Assembly (NCBI GenBank): GCA_903839865.1
Contig: CAIMEE010000377.1
Span: forward strand, 1-39,684
From: Enhydrobacter aerosaccus
GTDB taxonomy: Bacteria > Pseudomonadota > Alphaproteobacteria > Reyranellales > Reyranellaceae
Length of the DNA: 39,684 nucleotides
Reading direction: 5' to 3'
Shown: positions 28,748-37,347 of the stretch, piece by piece
Position numbering within the stretch: the stretch's first letter is position 1
How the letters are laid out: each line of letters starts with the position of its first letter
The notes under the pieces: generated by a model
Database searches by the model: none
What the model was told of the DNA's origin: nothing
What the model saw: only the letters and a program-made list of their open reading frames with translations
Translations under genes and position numbers: made by a program

Positions 28748-29946
28748 TGGCCTGGAAAGCACCCTCGCACGAGCAGCCGCGGGGCATCACGATTCTCGGA
28801 TCGACCGGGTCGGTGGGCCTGAGCACCGTCGACCTCATCGCGCGCGATCCCCAGAGCTATCGCGTCGAAGCCCTCGTCGCAGGCAACTCGGTCGAGGCGC
28901 TGGCCGAGCAGGCGCGCCGTCTGCACGCCAAGCTTGCCGTCGTTGCCAACCCGCAACGCTATCGCGCCCTGAAGGACGCCCTGGCCGGCACGTCGATCGA
29001 GGCGGCCGCCGGTCCCGAAGCCGCGATCGAGGCAGCCTCGCGCCCGGCGGAGTGGGTGATGGCAGCCGTCGTGGGATTCGCCGGCCTGTCGCCGGCCCTG
29101 GTGGCGGCGCGGCGCGGCGCGATGCTGGCGCTCGCCAACAAGGAGGCGCTGGTCTGCGCGGGCCGTTTGCTACTCGATGCCGTGGAGCAATCGGGCGGTG
29201 TTCTGCTGCCCGTCGATTCGGAGCACAACGCCATCTTCCAGGTTTTCGATCCTGCGCAGCGCCACGCCATAGATCGGCTGGTGTTGACGGCGTCGGGTGG
29301 GCCGTTCCGGAACTGGTCGCTGGCCGACATGGCCGAGGCCACGCAGCAGCAGGCGCTGGCGCATCCCAACTGGGACATGGGCGCCAAGATCTCGATCGAC
29401 TCCGCCACAATGATGAACAAGGGCCTCGAGCTGATCGAGGCGCATTTCCTGTTCGGACTGCCGTCGGAGAAAATCGAGATAGTGGTCCACCCGCAATCGG
29501 TCATTCATTCGATGGTGGCCTATCGCGACGGCTCGGTGCTGGCCCAGATGGGAACGGCCGACATGCGTATCCCGATCAGCCATGCGCTGGGCTGGCCATC
29601 GCGCATCGACGGGCCCGCCACGCGACTGAATTTTGTCGACCTTCCACCGCTCACATTCGAACGGCCCGATTCTGGCCGTTTTCCGTCGCTACGGTTGGCG
29701 CGGGAGGCGCTGGCGGTTGGTGGTCTTGCGCCGATCGTGCTGAATGCCGCCAACGAAGCGGCGGTGGCGGCCTTTTTGGCGAGGCGGATCGGATTCCTTG
29801 ATATCGCCCGGGTGGTCGAGGATGTCCTGATGGCGACGCCAGATCTGGGAACAGCGGTCGAGGCGTTGCAGCAGGTTCAAGCGGCAGATCTGGAAACGCG
29901 GCAACGGGCCGAGAAAGCCATTCAAAACCACTCTCTAACTAATTGA
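28738..29946 (+). CDS. dxr: 1-deoxy-D-xylulose 5-phosphate reductoisomerase
   Basis: Second enzyme of the MEP isoprenoid pathway, converting DXP to MEP with NADPH; target of fosmidomycin. 402 residues. The Rossmann motif G-S-T-G-S-V-G-L-S-T appears near residue 20. V-D-S-E-H-N-A-I-F-Q carries a metal/substrate-binding acid and T-A-S-G-G-P-F is the flexible loop. K-I-S-I-D-S-A-T-M-M-N-K completes the site. It overlaps cdsA by 10 nt and supplies isoprenoid precursors used by the nearby UppS pathway. Confidence 0.96.
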   Translation: MGMMAWKAPSHEQPRGITILGSTGSVGLSTVDLIARDPQSYRVEALVAGNSVEALAEQARRLHAKLAVVANPQRYRALKDALAGTSIEAAAGPEAAIEAASRPAEWVMAAVVGFAGLSPALVAARRGAMLALANKEALVCAGRLLLDAVEQSGGVLLPVDSEHNAIFQVFDPAQRHAIDRLVLTASGGPFRNWSLADMAEATQQQALAHPNWDMGAKISIDSATMMNKGLELIEAHFLFGLPSEKIEIVVHPQSVIHSMVAYRDGSVLAQMGTADMRIPISHALGWPSRIDGPATRLNFVDLPPLTFERPDSGRFPSLRLAREALAVGGLAPIVLNAANEAAVAAFLARRIGFLDIARVVEDVLMATPDLGTAVEALQQVQAADLETRQRAEKAIQNHSLTN

Positions 29947-29961
29947 ATTTAAACAACGTTT

Positions 29962-31356
29962 GTGATCCAGTATATCATGCAAAGCGTCATCAACCTGTTC
30001 ACGACCTACCTGCCGTACTTTGTGTTCGTGCTGACGTTGCTCGTGTTCGTGCACGAGTTCGGCCACTACTGGGTCGGACGGCGCTTCGGCATCCACGCGG
30101 AAGTCTTTTCCATCGGTTTTGGGCCGGAACTGATCGGCTGGACGGATCGGAACGGGACCAGGTGGAAGATTTCGGCCGTCCCGTTGGGCGGCTTCGTGAA
30201 GTTCCTGGGCGACAACGACGCCACCAGCGCCACGCCATCTGACCAGCCTCTCTCCAGCGAACAGGAGAAGCGTGCCTTCTTTACCCAGCCGCTCTACGCC
30301 CGCGCGGCGGTCGTGCTGGGCGGGCCTGCGGCCAATCTGCTGTTCGCCATTTTGCTGCTTACCGGCGTTTTTTACGTCGCAGGCGAACCTTATTCGCCAT
30401 CGATTGTGGCTGTTCAGGTCGACGGTCCTGCGGCCAAGGCCGGCCTGCGCACTGGCGACGAGATCGTCAGCCTCAACGGCAAGCACGTCGACCGCTACGA
30501 GGATATCCAGGACTCCCAGTTTCTCTACTGGTCCAAGCCAATGGCAGTGGACTTCCGTCGTGGCGACAAGTTGATGCACGCGGAAATTTCGCCGGAATAT
30601 TGCGAGCGCACCGACAAGTACAACAACACGATGCGCTACGGCGAACTGGGCATGGACCAGCTCGTCCGGCCGGTGGTCGGCGGCTTCATCGCGAACAGCC
30701 CGGCGAAAGCGGCAGGACTGAAGGTCGGCGATCTTTTGCTCGAGATTGACGGCAAGCCTGTCGACTACTTCTCTCATATCCCGGAGCTGATCGGCGATCG
30801 CGCGGGCAAGCCCGTCGCCGTAAAATACGATCGCGACGGCACGCGTCATGAGACGACGGTCATTCCCGAGGCCGACAAGATACTGAGCTGCTCGGGCCAG
30901 CCGCAAATGATCGGACGGCTGCGCATCAGCCCAGCCAACGTGACGGAATTCCGCAGCCACGACGTCTTGGGCGCGATGGATGCAGGCGTGCGCCACGTAT
31001 GGGGAATGACCACGATGTTCTACACATCGATGGCCCAGATCGTGACTGCGACCCGTCCGGTCGACGAGCTGGGCGGCCCGATTCGGATCGCGAAGGCGGC
31101 GGGCGAAGCGTCCTACAGCGGCTGGGTCGGCATACTCAATCTCGTGATTGCGCTTTCGGTCGTGCTCGGCGTGTTCAATCTGTTGCCGGTGCCGATGCTC
31201 GATGGCGGTCACCTGGCGATGTACGCCTATGAGGCGCTGCGCGGCAAGCCGTTAGGGCTGAAGGCGCAGGAGTTCGGCCTCAAGGTGGGATTTGCGCTGG
31301 TAGTGGGAATGGCGTTGCTCGCAACATTCAACGATATCAAGCTGTTGCTGCGCTGA
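29962..31356 (+). CDS. rseP: RIP metalloprotease RseP
   Basis: Intramembrane site-2 zinc protease (464 residues from GTG) that cleaves membrane anti-sigma factors and signal-peptide remnants. H-E-F-G-H at 31-35 supplies H31, E32 and H35; the third ligand D414 lies in P-V-P-M-L-D-G-G-H. Two tandem PDZ domains (about 145-185 and 237-280) sit between the helices. The start is uncertain: GTG 29962 or ATG 29977, neither with a good Shine-Dalgarno. Next to bamA, consistent with an envelope stress role. Confidence 0.95.
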   Translation: MIQYIMQSVINLFTTYLPYFVFVLTLLVFVHEFGHYWVGRRFGIHAEVFSIGFGPELIGWTDRNGTRWKISAVPLGGFVKFLGDNDATSATPSDQPLSSEQEKRAFFTQPLYARAAVVLGGPAANLLFAILLLTGVFYVAGEPYSPSIVAVQVDGPAAKAGLRTGDEIVSLNGKHVDRYEDIQDSQFLYWSKPMAVDFRRGDKLMHAEISPEYCERTDKYNNTMRYGELGMDQLVRPVVGGFIANSPAKAAGLKVGDLLLEIDGKPVDYFSHIPELIGDRAGKPVAVKYDRDGTRHETTVIPEADKILSCSGQPQMIGRLRISPANVTEFRSHDVLGAMDAGVRHVWGMTTMFYTSMAQIVTATRPVDELGGPIRIAKAAGEASYSGWVGILNLVIALSVVLGVFNLLPVPMLDGGHLAMYAYEALRGKPLGLKAQEFGLKVGFALVVGMALLATFNDIKLLLR

Positions 31357-31475
31357 TCGGACATGGCGACACTGGCTTTGGGACTTGGGACAATAGGGGT
31401 AGCTAAGGCCTTGATGCGGGGTTATGAAACAGCGCTCCGGGGAATGGCTGTCGGCAGGCATCGAAGGGGCCGGGG

Positions 31476-33779
31476 GTGAGTTTGATCGTTCGTTGGGCCG
31501 TACTGGCCGTTGTCGCAATACTCTCCACTGCTGTGCCGGCCTATGCTCAGGCGCCCGCACCACGCAGTGCTGCGGGCGGCGTCATTTCCTCGATCCAGAT
31601 CACCGGCAATGTCCGCGCCGAGGCCGATACTGTCCGGTCCTATCTGCAGCTCAAGGAAGGTCAGGCCTACGATCCGGCCGCGGCCGATCGATCTCTCAAG
31701 GCCCTGTTCGGAACCGGTCTGTTTTCCGACGTCACGATGGACATGCAAGGCAACGTCCTGGTCGTGAAGCTAACGGAAAATCCAATCATCAACCGCGTGG
31801 CGTTCGAGGGTAACAAGAAGATCGACGACGACAAGCTGCGCGATGAGGTGCAGTCCAAGCCACGTCAGGTCTTCACCCGCGCGCGCGTGCAGTCGGATGT
31901 CGAGCGGCTCTTGACGATTTATCGCCGCGGCGGCCGTTACAATGCGGTCATCGAACCCAAGATCATCAAGCTGGAGCAGGGCCGCGTCGATCTCGTGTTC
32001 GAGATCAACGAAGGCGACGTTACGGGAATCAAGCGCATCAGTTTCGTCGGCAACGAGCATTTCAGCGACGGAACTCTGCGGGGCAAGATTCGCACGGTCG
32101 AGAGCGCGTGGTACCGTTTCCTGTCGTCGGACGACCGCTTCGATCCGGATCGGCTCAATCTCGACCGTGAATTGCTGCGCAAGTACTATTTGTCGGAAGG
32201 CTATGCCGATTTTCGCGTGACGTCGGCGATCGCAGAACTGTCGCCCGATCGCGACGGGTTCTTCGTGACGTTCACGATCAACGAGGGTGAGCGTTACAAG
32301 TTCGGCAAGGTCGACGTCTCTACTCGTTTCCAAGGGCTCGAGCCCGACAAGATGAAGAGCTTCCTGACGATGTCGGAGGGCGATTGGTACGACGCCGACG
32401 AGGTCGAGAGGACGGTCGCCCAGATGACCGAGGCCGTCGGCAACTTGGGCTATGCCTTCGTCGACGTGCGCCCCAACATCCGGCGCAACAAGGAAGACCT
32501 GACGATCGACATCACGTTCGACATTCAGGAGGGCCCTCGGGTCTATGTCGAGCGAATCAACATCTCTGGAAATACGCGCACGTTAGACAAGGTTATTCGG
32601 CGCGAGTTCCGTTTGGCCGAAGGCGACGCCTTCAGCACGGCGAAGCTGCGCCGCAGCCAGCAGCGGCTCAAGAATCTCGGCTTCTTCTCAAAAGTCGACG
32701 TAACGCCGCAGCCCGGATCGACGTCGGACAAGACGGCGTTGGAAGTCCTGGTCGCTGAACAGAGTACCGGCGAAATTTCGTTCGGCGCGGGATACTCGAC
32801 GACCGGCGGTATCATGGGCGACATCTCCGTTTCCGAGCGCAACCTGCTTGGCAAGGGACAGGCCCTGCGCCTTGGTTTATCGCTCGGCACATTGAGTACC
32901 TTGGTCAACCTCAGCTTCACGGAGCCTTACTTCCTCGACCGAGCCGTCGCTGCGGGCTTCGACGTTTTCCGGACATCGAACGATCGCCAGAGCATTGCGT
33001 CGTACAGCGATCAGAGTGTCGGCTTCGCGCTTCGCGCTGGCTGGGCCTATACGGAACACACGTCGCAGCAGGTTCGCTATACCCTGAAGAGCAGCAACAT
33101 CTACAATGTGCCGTACTACGCCTCGCCGATCATTCAATCGCAGGCTGGCGCGTTTACGACATCGGAGGTCTCCGAGACCGTGGCGTGGGATACCCGCGAT
33201 GCACGCCTGAATACCACGAAGGGCTGGCTGCTGCGCAATTCTTGGGCGATCGCCGGCGCTCCCGGCACCCAGAATTACGTACGCACTACCGTCGATGCCG
33301 TAATCTATCAGAAGATCGTCGAGGATGTGATCGTCTCGATCGGCGGCAGCGCCGGCGCCACACAGAATTACTCTGGCAATCAATTGCGCCTGACCGAGTT
33401 GTTCTTTGTGGGTGGCGATAATTTGCGCGGCTTCGCGGCGGGCGGCATCGGTCCGCGTGATCTCAATACTGGCGACTCTCTCGGCGGCGAGTACTTCTAC
33501 ACCGGCACGGCCGAAGCGAGTTTCCCGCTGGGCGTGCCCAAGGAGATAGGCATCACCGGCAAGGCATTCGTCGATATCGGCTCGCTCTGGGGAGCCCAGA
33601 CGAACTATAGCTACAATGTAAATCTCGCCGACAATGCGAGCATGCGGGTTGGCGCCGGCTTCGGCATCCAATGGGTATCGCCATTCGGCCCGATCCGCGT
33701 AGACTACGCTTGGCCGCTGCAGCAGCAGTACTACGACAAGACCCAGAACCTGCGCTTCGGCTTCGGCACGCGGTTCTAG
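31476..33779 (+). CDS. bamA: outer membrane protein assembly factor BamA
   Basis: Central Omp85-family subunit of the BAM complex that folds beta-barrel proteins into the outer membrane. 767 residues: signal peptide 1-24 (cleavage after A-Y-A), five POTRA domains (about 33-420) and a 16-strand barrel ending in Phe (F-G-F-G-T-R-F). The barrel has the conserved L-R-G-F loop motif (D-N-L-R-G-F). The GTG start follows an AAGGGG. A 119-nt gap separates it from rseP. The next gene is fabZ with no lpxD between. Confidence 0.97.
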   Translation: MSLIVRWAVLAVVAILSTAVPAYAQAPAPRSAAGGVISSIQITGNVRAEADTVRSYLQLKEGQAYDPAAADRSLKALFGTGLFSDVTMDMQGNVLVVKLTENPIINRVAFEGNKKIDDDKLRDEVQSKPRQVFTRARVQSDVERLLTIYRRGGRYNAVIEPKIIKLEQGRVDLVFEINEGDVTGIKRISFVGNEHFSDGTLRGKIRTVESAWYRFLSSDDRFDPDRLNLDRELLRKYYLSEGYADFRVTSAIAELSPDRDGFFVTFTINEGERYKFGKVDVSTRFQGLEPDKMKSFLTMSEGDWYDADEVERTVAQMTEAVGNLGYAFVDVRPNIRRNKEDLTIDITFDIQEGPRVYVERINISGNTRTLDKVIRREFRLAEGDAFSTAKLRRSQQRLKNLGFFSKVDVTPQPGSTSDKTALEVLVAEQSTGEISFGAGYSTTGGIMGDISVSERNLLGKGQALRLGLSLGTLSTLVNLSFTEPYFLDRAVAAGFDVFRTSNDRQSIASYSDQSVGFALRAGWAYTEHTSQQVRYTLKSSNIYNVPYYASPIIQSQAGAFTTSEVSETVAWDTRDARLNTTKGWLLRNSWAIAGAPGTQNYVRTTVDAVIYQKIVEDVIVSIGGSAGATQNYSGNQLRLTELFFVGGDNLRGFAAGGIGPRDLNTGDSLGGEYFYTGTAEASFPLGVPKEIGITGKAFVDIGSLWGAQTNYSYNVNLADNASMRVGAGFGIQWVSPFGPIRVDYAWPLQQQYYDKTQNLRFGFGTRF

Positions 33780-33797
33780 GGTTGGTGAGCCACTGAC

Positions 33798-34286
33798 ATG
33801 AATATGCAGACCGACAAGACGAGTGTTGCGGCGCCTGCGACGGCAGTCGACATCAAGCGGATCCTGCAGATGATCCCGCACCGCTACCCAATGCTGATGG
33901 TCGACCGGGTCATCGACATGCACCTCGATCATAGTGCGGTCGGCATCAAGAATGTCAGCATCAACGAGCCGTTTTTCCAGGGCCATTTCCCCGCCGAGCC
34001 GGTCATGCCGGGCGTGCTGATCGTCGAGGCGATGGCGCAAACAGCTGCGGTGCTGGTGGTGTCGACCTACGGGCAATCCTCCGAAGGCAAGCTGGTCTAT
34101 TTCATGTCGATCGATGGCGTGCGCTTCCGCCGCCCGGTGTTCCCGGGCGACCGGCTCGAGTTGCACGTCGAGAAGATCCAGAGCCGCGCAAGTGTCTGGA
34201 AGTTTTCGGGAAAGGCGATCGTCGACGGCAAGCTCATGGCCGAAGCAACGTTCGCCGCGATGATCCGCGACAAGCCGGCCGAATAG
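33798..34286 (+). CDS. fabZ: 3-hydroxyacyl-[acyl-carrier-protein] dehydratase FabZ
   Basis: Hot-dog fold dehydratase of fatty acid synthesis (162 residues). Catalytic H63 is in F-F-Q-G-H-F-P and E77 in [17 protein letters not shown] (26-33) is the typical N-terminal core motif. A ~15-residue N-terminal extension precedes it. FabZ is normally flanked by lpxD and lpxA in Gram-negative bacteria; here both neighbours are absent. The gap to bamA is 18 nt. Confidence 0.96.
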   Translation: MNMQTDKTSVAAPATAVDIKRILQMIPHRYPMLMVDRVIDMHLDHSAVGIKNVSINEPFFQGHFPAEPVMPGVLIVEAMAQTAAVLVVSTYGQSSEGKLVYFMSIDGVRFRRPVFPGDRLELHVEKIQSRASVWKFSGKAIVDGKLMAEATFAAMIRDKPAE

Positions 34287-34310
34287 GGCTGGCGACCCAG
34301 GGAGAAGACG

Positions 34311-34706
34311 ATGGCCAACTATCGCATGCTGCACACGATGATCCGCGTAAAGGATCTCGACAAGTCGATCGCTTTCTATACCGGTCCGATGGGCATGAAG
34401 ATGTTGCGCAAACGCGAGGTGCCGGCCGGGAAATATACGCTGGCTTTCGTGGGCTACGGCGACGAGAGCGAGCACTGCGCCGTCGAACTCACCTACAATT
34501 GGGACCAGGAAAAGCCCTACGACATCGGCAGCGGCTTCGGCCATCTCGCCGTGGGCGTGCCCGATGTCTACGGCATGTGCGAAGAGGTCAAGAAGGCGGG
34601 CGGCAAGGTCACCCGTCCGGCCGGCCCCGTGCAGCACGGGACCACGGTGATTGCCTTCGTGGAAGATCCCGATGGCTATAAGATCGAGCTGATCGAGCGA
34701 AAGTAA
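34311..34706 (+). CDS. gloA: lactoylglutathione lyase (glyoxalase I)
   Basis: Isomerises the methylglyoxal-glutathione hemithioacetal to S-lactoylglutathione. 131 residues, VOC fold, with metal ligands H8, E59, H78 and E126 aligned to E. coli GloA (H5, E56, H74, E122). M-L-H-T-M-I-R-V and K-S-I-A-F-Y fit glyoxalase I closely. A GGGAGAAG ribosome binding site precedes the ATG, 24 nt after fabZ. It is the last gene of the plus-strand envelope cluster, where lpxA would be expected. Confidence 0.92.
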   Translation: MANYRMLHTMIRVKDLDKSIAFYTGPMGMKMLRKREVPAGKYTLAFVGYGDESEHCAVELTYNWDQEKPYDIGSGFGHLAVGVPDVYGMCEEVKKAGGKVTRPAGPVQHGTTVIAFVEDPDGYKIELIERK

Positions 34707-34726
34707 GCGTCCTGACTGACGCGTGA

Positions 34727-34754
34727 GCGAGAATAGGCGCAGCCCAATTCTCGC
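34727..34754. terminator. hairpin between convergent transcription units
   Basis: A perfect 8-bp stem (GCGAGAAT/ATTCTCGC) has an inner 3-bp GGC/GCC extension within its 12-nt loop. It lies just after gloA and before the end of the minus-strand gltA transcript. No T-tract follows on either strand, so intrinsic termination is doubtful; the position between convergent genes is the main argument. Confidence 0.4.
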
Positions 34755-34787
34755 CCCGGCGGAAGTAGCCGACTTTCGCGAGGGCGG

Positions 34788-34991
34788 CTAGATCAGCCGC
34801 CAGTAAAACAAGGCGAACATCACCAGCGTCGTGGCGGCCACGACGGCCAGCAGGCGGGTATGGAGACCCGGCTGCCGGGTATTGTCGTTGGCAGCGCGGC
34901 CGAGGCGGACGACGCGCGGCATTGACCTGGGCTTCTGGTCTACTGCCCAGGTCGTGGTCCGGCGCGATCCGCGCGAGAACGATCTCGCCAT
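34788..34991 (-). CDS. small hypothetical protein with one C-terminal membrane helix
   Basis: 67 residues: a basic, Arg-rich N-terminal half (M-A-R-S-F-S-R-G-S-R-R) containing the A-A-N-D-N motif that I often see in small alphaproteobacterial proteins, and one C-terminal helix at about 46-67 (L-L-A-V-V-A-A-T-T-L). A purine-rich AGGAAGAAGG lies upstream of the ATG. It starts 33 nt after gltA on the same strand, so it may share its transcript. No function recognised; a chance frame is possible. Confidence 0.55.
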   Translation of the reverse strand: MARSFSRGSRRTTTWAVDQKPRSMPRVVRLGRAANDNTRQPGLHTRLLAVVAATTLVMFALFYWRLI

Positions 34992-35024
34992 GTTCTGCCG
35001 CCTTCTTCCTGTGATCCTTCCGGA

Positions 35025-36323
35025 TCAGCCGCGCATGTGCAGCGGCTTGTACGCGCGTTCGGTCTGTCCGCTGTAGAGCTGGCGCGGACGGCCGATCTTC
35101 TGGTCCGGATCCTCGATCATCTCGTTCCACTGCGAAATCCAGCCAACGGTACGGGCGACGGCGAACAGCACAGTGAACATCGAGGTCGGGATGCCGATCG
35201 CCCGGAAGATGATGCCCGAGTAGAAGTCGACGTTCGGGTAGAGCTTCTTCGAGATGAAATAATCGTCCTTGAGGGCGATTTGCTCCATTTCCATCGCCAG
35301 CTCCAGCAGCGGATCGTGGTCGATGCCGAGCGAGGTCAGCACCTCGTGGCACGTCTGGCGCATCACCTTGGCACGCGGATCGTAGTTCTTGTAGACGCGA
35401 TGGCCGAAGCCCATCAGGCGGGTGTGGTCGCCCTTGTCCTTCACGCGGGCCAGGAAGCCCGGAATGTTCTGCTTGCCGCCGATCTCGTTCAGCATGCTGA
35501 TCACGGCTTCGTTGGCACCGCCATGGCTCGGGCCCCACAAGGACGCAATGCCAGCGGCGATGCAGGCGAACGGATTGGCGCCCGACGAACCCGCAAGGCG
35601 GACGGTCGAGGTCGACGCATTCTGTTCATGGTCGGCGTGGAGCATCAGGATGCGGTCCATCGCCTTCTCGACGATCGGATTGACCTCGTATTCCTCGGCG
35701 GGGACCGAGAACAGCATGCGCAGGAAGTTGCCGGAATAGGAGAGGTTGTTCTGCGGATAAACGAAGGGCTGGCCAATCGAGTACTTGTAGGCCATCGCCG
35801 CGATCGTCGGCATCTTGGCGATCAGCCGGTAGGAGGCGATCATGCGCTGGCGCGGATCCTGGATGTCGAGCGAGTCGTGATAGAAGGCAGCCATCGCGCC
35901 CACGACGCCGCAGCACACTGCCATCGGATGGGCGTCGCGGCGGAAGCCGCGATAGAAGGTGCTGAGCTGCTCGTGAACCATCGTGTGGTTCGTGATGTCC
36001 TTGACGAACTTTTCCTTCTGCCCCTTGTTCGGCAACTCGCCGTTCATCAGCAGATAGCAGGTTTCCATGAAATCGCTCTGCTCGGCCAACTCCGCAATGT
36101 TGTAGCCGCGGTACAAAAGGACGCCTTCGTCGCCGTCGATGTAGGTGATCTTGGATCCGCACGAGCCGGTCGAGGTGAAGCCCGGATCGTAGGTGAACAT
36201 TCCGGATTCGCCATACATCTTGCGGATATCGACCAGACGCGGCCCGATCGTGCCGTGGATGATCGGGAAGTCGTAGGATTTCCCGGTTTCGTTGTCGGTC
36301 AGCGTGGCGGTCGACTTGGCCAT
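35025..36323 (-). CDS. gltA: citrate synthase
   Basis: Condenses acetyl-CoA and oxaloacetate, the entry step of the TCA cycle. 432 residues, the Gram-negative hexameric type II form. Catalytic H267 (P-S-H-G-G-A-N-E), H308 (G-F-G-H-R-V-Y) and D366 (N-V-D-F-Y-S-G) match E. coli H264, H305 and D362; H232 in H-A-D-H-E-Q-N-A-S is also conserved. Weak AAAGAG ribosome binding site. In many Alphaproteobacteria gltA follows lpxB; here it converges on gloA instead. Confidence 0.97.
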   Translation of the reverse strand: MAKSTATLTDNETGKSYDFPIIHGTIGPRLVDIRKMYGESGMFTYDPGFTSTGSCGSKITYIDGDEGVLLYRGYNIAELAEQSDFMETCYLLMNGELPNKGQKEKFVKDITNHTMVHEQLSTFYRGFRRDAHPMAVCCGVVGAMAAFYHDSLDIQDPRQRMIASYRLIAKMPTIAAMAYKYSIGQPFVYPQNNLSYSGNFLRMLFSVPAEEYEVNPIVEKAMDRILMLHADHEQNASTSTVRLAGSSGANPFACIAAGIASLWGPSHGGANEAVISMLNEIGGKQNIPGFLARVKDKGDHTRLMGFGHRVYKNYDPRAKVMRQTCHEVLTSLGIDHDPLLELAMEMEQIALKDDYFISKKLYPNVDFYSGIIFRAIGIPTSMFTVLFAVARTVGWISQWNEMIEDPDQKIGRPRQLYSGQTERAYKPLHMRG

Positions 36324-36382
36324 AGGATTACTCTTTCAGCTCGATTTGCGGGTTCGGACGCACCCTAACAAGCCCGTCCAAA

Positions 36383-36398
36383 CGGCGCAATTGTGCCG
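36383..36398. promoter_or_regulatory. 16-bp near-perfect palindrome upstream of gltA
   Basis: CGGC-G-CAATTG-T-GCCG is symmetric at 14 of 16 positions. It lies about 60 bp upstream of the gltA ATG and just after the broken EamA gene. It could be an operator for gltA or part of a short hairpin; no specific regulator is recognised. Confidence 0.3.
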
Positions 36399-36406
36399 CT
36401 TGGCCG

Positions 36407-37315
36407 CTATTTCGCCCGGCGCACGAGCCGCCATATCCGCCCGTCGATTATGGCCAATCCCACACCAATCAGGGCCATCCCTTCGAAGTGGCGCAGGGCC
36501 AGCCGCTCATCGAGGAAAGCGGCTCCCAACGCGACGCCTATGAGCGGTATCAGGAAGGTAACCAGCAGCAGATTGGTGGCACTGGCGGCCGCAAGAATTC
36601 GGAAATAAAGCACATAGGCCAAGGCGGTCGACAGGAGCGCCAAGGCGATCAGCGCCGCTCATGTCGTCGCTGCAGGAATCGCAGGCAGCATCCATGGCTG
36701 GTCGACCGCAAGCATGATCGGCAGAATCAATACTGCGCTCGCTGTGACCTGGCCGGCTGCGGCTGCGGCTTCGATGGGGTTGATACCCATCGTCTTGAAG
36801 CGCCGCCCGTAGATGCCGGCAAAAGCGTAGGACAAGGCAGCGCCAAGACAGGCGACTTCGCCCCAGACGCTTGCGTCGGCCTGGAGCAGTATGTCGGGAC
36901 CGAGCAGGAGAGCGACGCCGGCCAGTCCGAGTAGCAAGGCCGAGGTCTTGGCGCCGGTCATGCGTTCGTCGGGCGTCAGGAAGTGAGCCACGACAAGAGT
37001 GAAGAGCGGGGTCGTAGCATTCAGGATCGAGGCAAGGCCGACCGCAATGTGCGTCTGCCCCCAGAAAATCAAGCTGAACGGCACGAGATTGTTCAGCACC
37101 CCCATCGCGATGAAGGTCGACCAGGGGGGCGTCCGGCTGAACGGATTTCGGCCGGTCGCGACAAGGAAGACATTGAGCGCCAAAGCGGCGAACGCCACTC
37201 GGCCGAAAACGACGGTCAGTGGCCGAAGTTCGCTCGTCGCCACTTTGGCGAAAAAGAACGAGCCGCCCCACAAAACGGAAAGCGACAGCAGCCAGATCCA
37301 GATACGTAGCGACAT
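36407..37315 (-). pseudogene. EamA/DMT family transporter, interrupted by an in-frame TGA
   Basis: A drug/metabolite-type transporter with 10 helices in two EamA repeats. The full span would be 301 amino acids plus one internal stop. The first 218 residues (M-S-L-R-I-W-I-W-L-L to P-A-A-T-T) are intact; a TGA at 36659-36661 then interrupts, and the same frame continues with A-A-L-I-A-L-A-L-L-S-T-A-L-A-Y to a TAG at 36407. Family members often have Trp here, so a single TGG-to-TGA change is the simplest explanation. It lies between gltX (32 nt) and gltA (83 nt), all minus strand. Sequencing error is possible. Confidence 0.85.
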
Positions 37316-37347
37316 CGCCTGACACTGGCGATGTCCTGCGGCGCAAT

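Noticed and set aside
31357..31475. Stress-sigma promoter ahead of bamA
   Set aside because: The 119-nt gap has G-rich stretches and one TTGGGAC-like element but no convincing paired -35/-10, so it was not called.
36407..36661. UGA recoded as tryptophan or selenocysteine to explain the EamA stop
   Set aside because: TGA terminates several neighbouring genes and TGG encodes Trp throughout; no selenocysteine-type context or family precedent for this transporter.
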